From assembly GCA_022825505.1 (NCBI GenBank), contig JAJDWR010000030.1:1-39168 (forward strand): a stretch of DNA of 39,168 nt, in the 5' to 3' direction. This document shows, in pieces, positions 15,548 to 24,250 of the stretch. The notes below the pieces were generated by a model, which searched no databases, was not told the origin of the DNA, and saw only the letters and a program-made list of their open reading frames with translations. Every line of letters begins with the position of its first letter. The first letter of the stretch is position 1. Both the position numbers and the translations under genes were made by a program. The stretch comes from Gammaproteobacteria bacterium. GTDB taxonomy: Bacteria; Pseudomonadota; Gammaproteobacteria; Steroidobacterales; Rariloculaceae.

Positions 15548-17247
15548 AACTCATTTTCGTCGAGTACCTGGCTTCATTGAAGGAACGGGGGGAACTCGAT
15601 GTCATCATTCCGGATCTTCTAAGTGAGCTTGGGTTCAATGTACTGTCACGGCCCGCTATCGGCACGAGGCAATATGGTGTGGACGTGGCGGCCGTAGAGA
15701 CGGATCCGGACGGCGAGCAGAAACTGTTTCTCCTTACGATCAAGCCTGGCGACCTCAATCGATCCAACTGGAGTAACGGGCCGCAATCGCTTCGCTCCTC
15801 ACTCGAAGAGATCATCGATGTCTACGTAGAAAAGCTTGTGCCGCAACGATACTCCCGTCTTCCCGTTCGTATCGTGATATGTCTTGGTGGCGAATTGCAT
15901 GAAAGCGTGAAAGCCAACGTTGACGGTTTCATCGACCGACACACGAACAAGCAAATCACGTTCGACGTCTGGAATGGTGATCGCCTTGCCGATCTGCTGC
16001 AGTCCGGGGTCCTGCGCGAGCACGCGCTGCCAAAGACTTGGCGGTCCGACTTTCGAAAGTCGCTGGCGCTGGTTGATGAACCGGAGGTCAGCTTCCGACA
16101 CTTTTGTCGTCTAGCGAATAGTATCGCCGATGCATCCAAACCCAACAGACCAGCACGCCTTACCGCGATTCGCCAGATATACCTCGTCGTATGGACCCTG
16201 TATGTCTGGGCACGCGAAGCCGAGAACATCGAGGCCGCGTATCTCTCCAGCGAGCGCGCCCTACTCCTATCCTGGCCATTAATCAAGGATTACCTCTCGG
16301 GAAAGTCGAAGCTCGCACGCCAACTTAATAAGGCAATGGAACGTCTCGTTTCACTTCACAGCATCATTGCCGGTGACTACTTGACCAGTTATGTCCAGCC
16401 AAGAGCACACTTGCGCCATGGTCTGACCTCCGCAGTACCAAGCGAATCGTCCCTCGACATCAACCTGCGGCTGTTCGATATCGTCGGACGTGTAGGTACT
16501 CAAGGTCTCTGGCTATTGCATGCGATACACTGCCTCGACGCAAAGACTAGGACGGAACAAGTTGGAATCATTCGAGAACAGCTCCAGGTCATTGCCCAGC
16601 TATTGGCCGACATCATTTGGAACAACCCCATTCTCCTGACCCCGATCAAGGACAGTCAGGCAATCGACATCAATATCGCGTGCCTCTTCCTGCACAAAGT
16701 GGGATGCAATCACGTCTTCCAGCCGTGGATCCAGCAGATCGCTCACGCAACGTGTTTTGCGTACGCATCAAATGGTGCCTATCCGTGCATATTCGAGGAC
16801 TATCGCGACCTGATCGAACATCCCAGAAAAAATGACGTCTACCGAGAGAAAGCGACTGCCGGCAGCTTGCTTGTTCCCACACTTGCCGTCTGGGCTGCCG
16901 TAACGGACGACGGAGAGACCCTGGGCGTTCTCGCCGACTTCACCGCCGGCTCCTATGCGCATTCCACGCTGCAACTCTGCTATCCCGGTCCCGATACCGA
17001 GGAGCATCTATATGCCGACAGCGACAAACACGGTTTGGCGTGCATCGGTATCAAGATCGAGCGTAACCCCCACGATATGCTTGCACCCATTAAATCGGAG
17101 TGCAGCGCTTCAACGGCGTTCTCATCACTATCCGCGCTCGAATACGGACTTTGGCCGTTGCCGATCTCGGCCAGCCGCCATCACCGGTTTCCTGTACCTC
17201 CCCATTACTGGCCGTTCTCCGACTGGGCCAAGGACAATCTTCAGTAG
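15544..17247 (+). CDS. PD-(D/E)XK-like (Mrr/restriction-fold) protein with helical C-terminal domain
   Basis: Residues 1-130 of this 567-residue protein resemble a restriction-endonuclease fold. There is a first helix with IIPDLLSELGFNV, then RPAIGTRQYGVDVAAV with D47, then KLFLLTIKPGDL with K67. The usual acidic or glutamine residue two places before the lysine is T65, so the catalytic set D47-T65-K67 is atypical; D70 follows. A second alpha/beta stretch (RLPVRIVICLGGEL) continues the fold. Residues from about 175 on are a large helical region without a recognised domain. It overlaps the upstream helical-repeat gene by 4 bases and ends 26 bases before the convergent vsr gene. A nucleic-acid-cutting effector is plausible but unproven. 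Confidence 0.75.
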   Translation: MKLIFVEYLASLKERGELDVIIPDLLSELGFNVLSRPAIGTRQYGVDVAAVETDPDGEQKLFLLTIKPGDLNRSNWSNGPQSLRSSLEEIIDVYVEKLVPQRYSRLPVRIVICLGGELHESVKANVDGFIDRHTNKQITFDVWNGDRLADLLQSGVLREHALPKTWRSDFRKSLALVDEPEVSFRHFCRLANSIADASKPNRPARLTAIRQIYLVVWTLYVWAREAENIEAAYLSSERALLLSWPLIKDYLSGKSKLARQLNKAMERLVSLHSIIAGDYLTSYVQPRAHLRHGLTSAVPSESSLDINLRLFDIVGRVGTQGLWLLHAIHCLDAKTRTEQVGIIREQLQVIAQLLADIIWNNPILLTPIKDSQAIDINIACLFLHKVGCNHVFQPWIQQIAHATCFAYASNGAYPCIFEDYRDLIEHPRKNDVYREKATAGSLLVPTLAVWAAVTDDGETLGVLADFTAGSYAHSTLQLCYPGPDTEEHLYADSDKHGLACIGIKIERNPHDMLAPIKSECSASTAFSSLSALEYGLWPLPISASRHHRFPVPPHYWPFSDWAKDNLQ

Positions 17248-17273
17248 CGCGGCTTGCCCGGTTCCAAAGCACA

Positions 17274-17789
17274 TCAACGTATCCCAATGCTGGCATGCAT
17301 TACTCTTTCGCTTGCACCGAGGTCCAGAAAGGAATCTCGGGATTCCAGCCAATTGACCACCAAGTCCGTCACTGTGGGAACCATGTTGGGCTTGCGCAGG
17401 GCGCACTCCCACACTATCGCAACCCGCCATCCCCCAGCCGCGAGGGATTCTCGAACGGTCTCATCGCGTCGCATGTTGGCTGCGAATTTCTGCTGCCAGA
17501 AATCTGCCCTTGTTGCAGGCGTGGTGGCGTATCGGCATCCAGCATGTCGGTGCCAAAAGCAGCCGTGGACGAAGACGGCGGCCCGAAACTTTGGGAAAAT
17601 CATGTCTGGTTTACCAGTAACGTCCTTCGCATGAAGACGATATCTCAATCCACGCGCGTGCAAGGCCCTCCGCAGTGTCATCTCAGGCTTGGTATCCTTT
17701 GCCCTGATGCCCTCCATCATTCGCGAGCGGGTTTCTTTGCTCACAACATCCGTCACAGCAGGCATTCCTCGCGTTGTCTGCCTTGCCAT
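17274..17789 (-). CDS. vsr: Very short patch repair endonuclease Vsr
   Basis: The protein matches Vsr along its length: DVVSKETRSRMMEGIRAKDT, then GLRYRLHAKDVTGKPDMIFP with the key aspartate, FVHGCFWHRHAGC with the catalytic and zinc-binding residues, and WQQKFAANMRRDE. Vsr nicks next to the T of T:G mismatches left by deamination of 5-methylcytosine. I chose the ATG at 17789 (171 residues): upstream codons to 17894 would overlap the methyltransferase gene and do not look like Vsr. A second ATG lies 8 codons later. It is divergent from the methyltransferase gene, with 34 bases between starts, so the two probably share a control region. Confidence 0.92.
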   Translation of the reverse strand: MARQTTRGMPAVTDVVSKETRSRMMEGIRAKDTKPEMTLRRALHARGLRYRLHAKDVTGKPDMIFPKFRAAVFVHGCFWHRHAGCRYATTPATRADFWQQKFAANMRRDETVRESLAAGGWRVAIVWECALRKPNMVPTVTDLVVNWLESRDSFLDLGASERVMHASIGIR

Positions 17790-17823
17790 TTTAGTCTGGT
17801 GCGGAACTCCGTAGGAGCCAGAA

Positions 17824-19470
17824 TTGCCGTCGTCATTTGGTGTCGTTGATCTTTTTGCAGGCCCAGGCGGGCTGGGAGAAGGATTTGCATCCATCGACCA
17901 TGAGGGTCACACACCGTATCGCATCGCCATTTCCGTAGAGAACGAGAAATCTGCCCATCGTACCCTTCGCTTGCGTGCATTTCTCCGACGGCACAGGGAG
18001 CGATATGGGTCACTCCCACTCGAGTTCATTGAGTTTCATGCCGGCAAGACAACGGAGCCTGTGTGGTCCGATGTCGACGAAGATTCGTGGAGAGCCGCAA
18101 CTGCCGAGGCACGCTTTCTCGAGCTTGGGCACCCTGACACAGCAGGAGAGCTGCATCACGCAATAGAGACTATTCGCGACAAGTTTGACGACACAATCCT
18201 GATCGGAGGCCCACCGTGTCAAGCTTACTCTCTCGTCGGTCGCGCCCGAGCCAAGGGCAAGCCGGACTATGTGCCCGAGGACGACGGGCGCCACTACCTG
18301 TTTAGGGATTACATTCAGGTACTCAACAAGCTGCGTCCGGCAGCATTCGTGATGGAGAACGTGAAGGGCATGCTCTCGTCAACTGTCGAGAGCCGGTTGG
18401 TGTTTGAAATGCTGATGGAGGATCTGTCGTCGCTCGGCGCTACGTGCGGGTCCTTGTACGAACTGCGTGCCTTGAGGATCGATGGGACTCAGGGGAAACT
18501 GTGCGAGGCTCGACAGCCATCGGACTTCGTGGTTCGTTCGGAGGCTCTTGGCGTTCCTCAGCGACGGCACCGCGTGTTCATCATCGGCCTTAGGTCCGAT
18601 GTGGCAACGGGGGCGGAGAACGAGAAAATACCTGTCCCAAAAGCAGTCCGACCTCTCTCTGACGCGATCAGCAATCTCCCGCCACTGCGCAGCGGCCTCA
18701 GCCGTTGTGTCGATAGCTGGGAGGCTTGGCAGCGAACCGTGTCGTCGGCAGCCAGAAATCTTGCTCGTGTTGAGGGGTATCGTGACGCCAAGTCACTCCG
18801 GTCAGAGTTCAGGCAGATAGCAAAAAAGTTCCAGAATGGAACGACACTGGAACGATCACAACGGGAACTTCCGACGGGCTATGGAAATTCAAACTGTGAT
18901 CTCAGGAGTTGGCTCGAAAGCCGCGAACTGCGCGCGATTGCCCAGCACGAGACACGAACTCACATGGCGTCCGACCTCTCCCGCTATCTATTTGCTGCTG
19001 TCTTTGCGCGCGTTACAGGGACCAGTCCCAAGGCGTACCAATATCCGCAGTCACTCACTCCAAATCACCGTAACTGGCATAGTGGCGCGTTTTCTGATCG
19101 GTTTCGAGTGCAATTGCCTCACCAAGCATCGACCACGGTGACCAGTCATATGTCGAAGGATGGTCACTACTACATCCATCACGAACCGCTGCAGTGCCGC
19201 AGTCTGACGGTGCGCGAGGCGGCTAGATTGCAGACTTTTCCTGATGACTACCTGTTTCTCGGAAATCGCACGCAGCAGTACATTCAGGTGGGAAATGCCG
19301 TTCCACCCTATTTGGCGCGCAAGATCGCCCTTCTGCTTTTGCGTGTGCTTGAGCGACGCTCCGCTGAATGCCGATCAGTCGATGATGACATGGACGACGC
19401 AACAGCTTTGGATAGCTTCGAGATCTCTTCAGGCAAGATCGATGCTGACCGCAACCTTCCCAACAGGTAA
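17824..19470 (+). CDS. DNA (cytosine-5) methyltransferase
   Basis: This 548-residue protein has all main C5-methyltransferase motifs. Motif I is VVDLFAGPGGLGEGF; motif IV is GGPPCQAYSLVG, with the catalytic cysteine; motif VI is VMENVKG; motif VIII is PQRRHRVFIIGLR; motifs IX-X are REAARLQTFPDD and QVGNAVPPYLARKIA. The start is a TTG at 17824 with AGGAG 7 bases upstream (17813-17817). The target-recognition region lies at about residues 290-410; the site cannot be read from sequence. Its 3' end overlaps the convergent DUF6339-like gene by 163 bases. It is the likely self-marking enzyme of the Z1 operon next door. Confidence 0.95.
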   Translation: MPSSFGVVDLFAGPGGLGEGFASIDHEGHTPYRIAISVENEKSAHRTLRLRAFLRRHRERYGSLPLEFIEFHAGKTTEPVWSDVDEDSWRAATAEARFLELGHPDTAGELHHAIETIRDKFDDTILIGGPPCQAYSLVGRARAKGKPDYVPEDDGRHYLFRDYIQVLNKLRPAAFVMENVKGMLSSTVESRLVFEMLMEDLSSLGATCGSLYELRALRIDGTQGKLCEARQPSDFVVRSEALGVPQRRHRVFIIGLRSDVATGAENEKIPVPKAVRPLSDAISNLPPLRSGLSRCVDSWEAWQRTVSSAARNLARVEGYRDAKSLRSEFRQIAKKFQNGTTLERSQRELPTGYGNSNCDLRSWLESRELRAIAQHETRTHMASDLSRYLFAAVFARVTGTSPKAYQYPQSLTPNHRNWHSGAFSDRFRVQLPHQASTTVTSHMSKDGHYYIHHEPLQCRSLTVREAARLQTFPDDYLFLGNRTQQYIQVGNAVPPYLARKIALLLLRVLERRSAECRSVDDDMDDATALDSFEISSGKIDADRNLPNR

Positions 19471-20495
19471 TTGAAAGCATTACGCTCGCTGGAAGTCAGA
19501 TCGCGTTTGCCATCTCGCAGGACGTTCAGAGCAGAAGCGGACTTTGGGGATAACCAATGTCGTCGTCTGGCTTCGTCGAGAATTAGCGTTGCAGCACGCG
19601 ACTTGGCGAATATCGGCTCTTCGCGTGCCCCGACGGGATTTCCCGGTTGTTGAGTTTTCGCGCCGTGGCGATCGGCGCCGGGCAGGTTGGTGACAACGTT
19701 CGTTTCTTCGTTCGCCAGTTGTTCTTCTTCAGTCCTCGCGGTCTTTTCGCGCTCGACAGGCATGTCAAATGCAGTTGCCAAGACTACTTCCAATTGTTCG
19801 CGAGGAAGGTCCACCAGGCATCTTGTTTCGTTCCAAATTCGCAAGCGTAGCGCCGCGCGCCTCATGATGGGCTCCATCGCGTTTCTGCCGTGATGACGAG
19901 CGGCGCGAACCCAAGACTCTGCTATCGCTGTAGCAAGCTTGGGTTCTCCTCCCAGGCTCGGCCGCTCGGTAATCTGAACGAGCGCGTCTTCCGTGAGTTC
20001 TTCAAGGAGCCGCCACCGGTCCGGGTGATTCGTTCCCCTGTCAAGGGATCGAGCACGCATCCACAGTCTCTGAAACGTATTTCGTATGCCACCGAGGTAC
20101 CGTTCTCTTGCCTTCCCGAACCGCCAGTGCACGATATCTGGCGCCAAGGAAACACCGATAAACGCCCAAACATCATCTCGGAGCGCTTCGCCGCTCGCGA
20201 GCATTGGCTTTTCCGAAAGCATGGCACCCGTTTCGGCGTCGAATCCTGCAAGCGCAGCTCGGTCCCTCACCCTCGGAAAGCCCTTCGACTCGGCAAGACG
20301 CAACAACTCCTCGCGTAGCTGATCAAGTTCTGCCAGATCAACTTTCGAACCGCCCGTCGCACCATACCGCGCGGCTTCTGGCAGGTTTCTCGGATCGAAT
20401 GCGTATCGAGCACCGAGTCCATTTCCCAGCAGATCATCTAACAGCATCTCGGCAGCAGGCCCGGGTAGCCGTGGAAGCAAAAAAACCATCTGCAC
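19308..20495 (-). CDS. DUF6339-like protein, last gene of the Z1/GHKL operon
   Basis: This 395-residue protein starts with GTG directly after the TAG of the gene before it, with no gap. A block around residues 126-150 (RFGKARERYLGGIRNTFQRL, then WMRAR) resembles, from memory, the conserved core of DUF6339 proteins, which are often found beside DNA methyltransferases. The rest is mostly helical, with no catalytic motif I can point to. The final 54 codons overlap the 3' end of the convergent methyltransferase gene, and both frames are intact. Its role is unknown; membership in the restriction system rests on position. Confidence 0.7.
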   Translation of the reverse strand: MQMVFLLPRLPGPAAEMLLDDLLGNGLGARYAFDPRNLPEAARYGATGGSKVDLAELDQLREELLRLAESKGFPRVRDRAALAGFDAETGAMLSEKPMLASGEALRDDVWAFIGVSLAPDIVHWRFGKARERYLGGIRNTFQRLWMRARSLDRGTNHPDRWRLLEELTEDALVQITERPSLGGEPKLATAIAESWVRAARHHGRNAMEPIMRRAALRLRIWNETRCLVDLPREQLEVVLATAFDMPVEREKTARTEEEQLANEETNVVTNLPGADRHGAKTQQPGNPVGAREEPIFAKSRAATLILDEARRRHWLSPKSASALNVLRDGKRDLTSSERNAFNYLLGRLRSASILPEEISKLSKAVASSMSSSTDRHSAERRSSTRKSRRAILRAK

Positions 20496-21395
20496 CTAAC
20501 CAAGTTCAGCCAGTTCGAGAAAAGCGGCTCTAAACGCGCCAGGCCGATTCTCCAGCACGGATCGAATGAACTCAATGTCTTTTTCTGGCCAAGCCTTGTC
20601 AAGCCACTTGATTGCCTGTGCACAAAGGGACCCCGGTTCAGCTTCGGCCGCAATCTTGGAGGCTAATGGATCGGTCACAAGCCGCTCGCAGATTTGCCCC
20701 ATAACATCTGCAAGCAGCAATTGCAGAGTTGGACCGTCGTGGTTGTCGATGCGCTCAATGAATCCGGCGTGATCCTTGTTCAAATACAGTCGCGCGGCGC
20801 CATGAAAATCGCGGTTCCAGTCCAGAGGGGACCAGTGAAGATACCAAGGAGTTGAGGCGGGTATCGTGTTCCCTCCGAGCTTTCGGAAGTCCGCGATTTC
20901 TATGGGGAAGCGGGGTTCTTCGCCTTCCAGGCGAACGCGCAGCGTATCGGACCATAGGCGTTCCGCGACCCGTTGAGGAGACAACCGCCCAGACTCATCG
21001 GAAGGAGCGGCAAGAACAATATATGTCTGTAGGTCAAGGACCCCCGACAACCGATCTCCGGTGATCGTAAAGTCAAATTCTTGCTGACACTTTTCCCTTG
21101 GCAGTTCGCGGAGTTCTCGACGCAGGATTAGCCGCGGTAGTCGCCCCAAGCCTGTACCTACACGCAGTCCGAGCGCAAGGCGAAGGTTTGCTGGTGCGAC
21201 ACCGAGATCATCTGCGGCGATCGCGGCATCCAGCTTCAGGGTGCGTCGGAATCGCGTAACACTGGCGGCATCCCAATCTGGCAAGAAATCGGCTATGTTC
21301 TGCCAGTCACCTCCGTCAAGGGAGCACGACCACCGCGTAGCTTCGACTGCGGACTCCGAAAGGGTCAGGAAAGGAAATGCGATCCGCCGTTTCAA
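20496..21395 (-). CDS. Unrecognised 299-residue protein in the Z1/GHKL operon
   Basis: I do not recognise the family. The first half is beta-rich and basic (RLPRLILRRELRELPREKCQ, then a YIVLAAP strand). The second half contains a tryptophan-rich block (STPWYLHWSPLDWNRDFHG) and ends in helices. No nuclease, ATPase or membrane motif is visible. It begins 3 bases after the GHKL ATPase stop and ends directly against the start of the DUF6339-like gene, so it is surely cotranscribed. It fills the place where MZA-type systems carry another effector gene, but no similarity to AIPR proteins is seen. Confidence 0.8.
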   Translation of the reverse strand: MKRRIAFPFLTLSESAVEATRWSCSLDGGDWQNIADFLPDWDAASVTRFRRTLKLDAAIAADDLGVAPANLRLALGLRVGTGLGRLPRLILRRELRELPREKCQQEFDFTITGDRLSGVLDLQTYIVLAAPSDESGRLSPQRVAERLWSDTLRVRLEGEEPRFPIEIADFRKLGGNTIPASTPWYLHWSPLDWNRDFHGAARLYLNKDHAGFIERIDNHDGPTLQLLLADVMGQICERLVTDPLASKIAAEAEPGSLCAQAIKWLDKAWPEKDIEFIRSVLENRPGAFRAAFLELAELG

Positions 21396-21398
21396 TTG

Positions 21399-23240
21399 CT
21401 ATGTCCTTGAGAGTACTCGTGCTTCCACCGTGACCGCGCAGTCACCACGCACGAGAACACTTATCTCGAATGTTCCCTCATCGCCGGATAAATCCAGCCT
21501 GTCGCCCATCGCCGAACGCTTGCCTTCTTTGGCGCGGATACCAACGATGACCGGTTGCTCGATCTCGTTCTCGATACGGCTAACTGTCGATCCCTCAACG
21601 GCCACGGCTGGCCGGGTAATCAGCGTTACGCCAGTGTGATCAATATCTTGGCTTACGTCTGTCGAGAATACCGCTACAGTTCCTTGCCGGGAGGTTTCGA
21701 GACGTTCAAAAGTGGGGCGGGTCGCCTTGGCTCGTCGCGGACGCGGGCGCCTGCCTGAACCGTTTCCGGGGCGGTTGCCCGCACCATCACCGCCCACACC
21801 TTCCAATACCGAACCCAAACGGGCTCCGAGACGCCCTAGCGGTGAACCTGAATCCGTATCTCCGGAGTGGCCAGGTGCGACCTCTCCCATCTCGGATGCA
21901 GCATGCTTCAGACGCTTCAAGGCAACGTTGACATAGCGCTTCTCATTGCCGCGCGGAAAATTATCGGGTATCCAGTCGTCATGGGCCGGGGGTTCGGAAT
22001 AGGCGAATGCGCGCTCCACTGCGTCCTCGCGACTGGTGACAAATACTCCCGCCCATTCAAGTCGTTCGTCCGGCAAAGCTTGTCCCTCCAGATACTTCAC
22101 TACCAATTCGATAGGCCGCATTAGCGCGATGTGCCGGGATGTTTCAGGAAACATTGAGCCCTCGTCCACCAACCGATGCCTGCGTGCACGTAACCCCTTT
22201 TCTATCGCTAGTGTTCCAAGCTGTTTTTTTGGTCTTTGCGACGATATGGGCTTCACGTTGCTTCCCGATTTTTTCCTTATCGCTCGCATGGCCTTTGAAA
22301 ACAGATCGAGCGGTGGGAAATCTTCCGGGGAGGGAATCGGAATGGCCGATCCATTGACTTCTACATTGCAGGTGAATCGCTTGTCGGGCGGTGTGTCACG
22401 CAACATCCGAGGCCAGAAATTCCAGAGCAACCCCTCCACGACCCGCTGACCGAGTGAGTTCAAGCCTTCGTCGTTTGTGTCGAAGTCGAGAATCATGATT
22501 GAAGTTCCGCTTCGATTTTCTCCTCGCTGCGGAAACCCAAGCTCAGAAGCGAGGCGCGTGGCAGCACCCCCCGTTATGGGGTCCACGATTCCGTCAGTCG
22601 GATCAGCGACGCCCCACCAATGTCGACCGGTGTACCGGCGACTCATCCCGTTTTCTGCCAAGTTAAAGGATTGGCCAACGTGGCATCCAATCAAGCGACG
22701 ATCTCTTGGGCCGCGGCCGCACGGAAGCGTGTCAACAATGATGGTGTTGTACTTGCTCGCGCCATATAACGCGACCTTTCCGAAACCATATGTGCCTCCG
22801 CCCTGCTCGGTGTCACGCCCAGACCCAATGTTGCGAAGAAAGTCGATGAAATCCGTGTCCCGTGTTTCAAGTGGAATGCGATCGGCACGGGTTGGCCCTC
22901 CAAGGCCAGATGTCTGGAAGTCACAGATTTCCATCACTACAAGATCTGTTTGTGATCGCAATGCTCGAACTTGCTTTCTGGAGTGCGGTCCCTTCGGCAG
23001 GTCGCGCAAGACTTGGGAAGCCAGAATTTTCTGCTGTCCGGGGGTGAGCCTGCGCAGTCGGATCTCAATTTCCGGTCCGATATCAGGAATTGCAGCGTCT
23101 GCGATGTTCTGTACAGCCTCGCGTATGACGGTTTGTAGCCGATTAAGGGTCGGCGCCCCCAGCAGACGCCGGAAGTTCTCCCCGATATTTCCAGTCGAGC
23201 CATATGGCTCTGAATAAACATCAAGGGCATTGGGTGTCAT
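21399..23240 (-). CDS. GHKL (MutL/histidine-kinase-like) ATPase of an MZA-like system
   Basis: This 613-residue protein carries the Bergerat ATP-binding signatures. The N box is IREAVQNIADAA with E41 and N45; the G1-type motif is EICDFQTSGLGG with D107 and the glycines at 112-114; the lid/G2 motif is GGGTYGFGKVALYG at 147-160. This is the MutL-like, not kinase, arrangement. The region after about residue 300 is unrecognised and includes a glycine/arginine-rich stretch (GDGAGNRPGNGSGRRPRPRR) near residue 490, then a beta-rich end. Its start overlaps the upstream PD-(D/E)XK gene by 4 bases. In MZA-type systems such an ATPase is thought to act as a DNA-sensing clamp. Confidence 0.88.
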   Translation of the reverse strand: MTPNALDVYSEPYGSTGNIGENFRRLLGAPTLNRLQTVIREAVQNIADAAIPDIGPEIEIRLRRLTPGQQKILASQVLRDLPKGPHSRKQVRALRSQTDLVVMEICDFQTSGLGGPTRADRIPLETRDTDFIDFLRNIGSGRDTEQGGGTYGFGKVALYGASKYNTIIVDTLPCGRGPRDRRLIGCHVGQSFNLAENGMSRRYTGRHWWGVADPTDGIVDPITGGAATRLASELGFPQRGENRSGTSIMILDFDTNDEGLNSLGQRVVEGLLWNFWPRMLRDTPPDKRFTCNVEVNGSAIPIPSPEDFPPLDLFSKAMRAIRKKSGSNVKPISSQRPKKQLGTLAIEKGLRARRHRLVDEGSMFPETSRHIALMRPIELVVKYLEGQALPDERLEWAGVFVTSREDAVERAFAYSEPPAHDDWIPDNFPRGNEKRYVNVALKRLKHAASEMGEVAPGHSGDTDSGSPLGRLGARLGSVLEGVGGDGAGNRPGNGSGRRPRPRRAKATRPTFERLETSRQGTVAVFSTDVSQDIDHTGVTLITRPAVAVEGSTVSRIENEIEQPVIVGIRAKEGKRSAMGDRLDLSGDEGTFEISVLVRGDCAVTVEARVLSRT

Positions 23241-24250
23241 GTGGTAAGCCTGTGTTCTATATCATCGTAGACCGCCGCATCACACAGAAATGGCCGCGCA
23301 ACGGACAGATCGATCTGGTATGTAACGCCATTTACACCTTGGGGCAAGGTACCGGCAGTCAACATGCCCAATGTGATACGTGGAAACCCAGGTCGAACGT
23401 CGTAGAGTTGCTCGGATTCGACCCGGAACATGTGTTTGTTCCAACGTTCGTCGTCTACGTCGCTACAGCCGGCTGAAGCAATCAGCGCCTGCAGTCTCTC
23501 GGGGTCATCAGACTTCGCAATTGCGCTTCGCCCCAAGCCCGATATGCTCAAGTGACCGCCACTGACCGGCTCGATCGCGATCCGCAACAGATGCAGCGTG
23601 CCGTTAGCGGGTGTCTCGAGCTGATCGATGCTGTTGATGGTGATGATCGACTTGCCTGAGCGAAGTGCTGCCTTTACTTCCAACGAAGTGTCACCGGCGC
23701 GAAAATCGTGACGGTCACCAAGGGGCCCTCGCCACGCGGCCCAAGCTGAAGTCGCACGATCAAGTAGCCGGTTCAGGACGAGTAGTTCCGCGACCAGACC
23801 TGCGACTTTGCGTTGGTCCACATGGGAGGCGCGTTCGCGCACAAGAAGCGCCCGGAAGTCGTCTATCGTGGACCTCGCAGAGTCCAGGCACCCTTCACCG
23901 TGCTTGATGCGAGCCAGCATGGAATCCACGACGTCACCAAAGACACCTTCCAGTTCGGGGGAGTGGCAGATCAGATCCAGGAAACGGATCGAGCGCCCTT
24001 TGAATCTAAACGAAGATATCCCGATGGAAAGCGCACTACCACCATGGAGGTCTGGGGGTGATTCCTGATCGGCAAGAGGCAGAAGCACTCGCGGTTCGCT
24101 GGCAGATCCGACAGCCAATCGAACCTGGCCTGACTCGCCATAAACTCCTGTCGGAAAGGTGGGGATTGCCAACTCTCCACTCTGGTAACCACCGCCGCGT
24201 AGAACTGTCCAGTGGTCAGCAGCGGCAAACTTCAATCCCTCACCTGACAC
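23237..24250 (-). CDS. DUF4420-type PD-(D/E)XK motif protein
   Basis: The nuclease core is clear: KVAGLVAELLVLNRLL with a glutamate, then GDRHDFRAGDTSLEVKAALR with the D and ExK pair. This is the set typical of the DUF4420 family, which occurs next to Z1 and MutL-like genes. I prefer the GTG at 24250 (AGAGG about 6 bases upstream), giving 337 residues and an 11-base overlap with the Z1 gene. An ATG at 24301 would add 17 residues without a ribosome site. The stop overlaps the next start by 4 bases. Likely a DNA-cutting subunit; the target is unknown. Confidence 0.85.
   Translation of the reverse strand: MSGEGLKFAAADHWTVLRGGGYQSGELAIPTFPTGVYGESGQVRLAVGSASEPRVLLPLADQESPPDLHGGSALSIGISSFRFKGRSIRFLDLICHSPELEGVFGDVVDSMLARIKHGEGCLDSARSTIDDFRALLVRERASHVDQRKVAGLVAELLVLNRLLDRATSAWAAWRGPLGDRHDFRAGDTSLEVKAALRSGKSIITINSIDQLETPANGTLHLLRIAIEPVSGGHLSISGLGRSAIAKSDDPERLQALIASAGCSDVDDERWNKHMFRVESEQLYDVRPGFPRITLGMLTAGTLPQGVNGVTYQIDLSVARPFLCDAAVYDDIEHRLTT

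Noticed and set aside
19308..19470. 163-base convergent overlap as a sign of a false gene end
   Set aside because: Both proteins are well supported upstream of the overlap and neither shows a frameshift; long convergent 3' overlaps can occur in compact islands.
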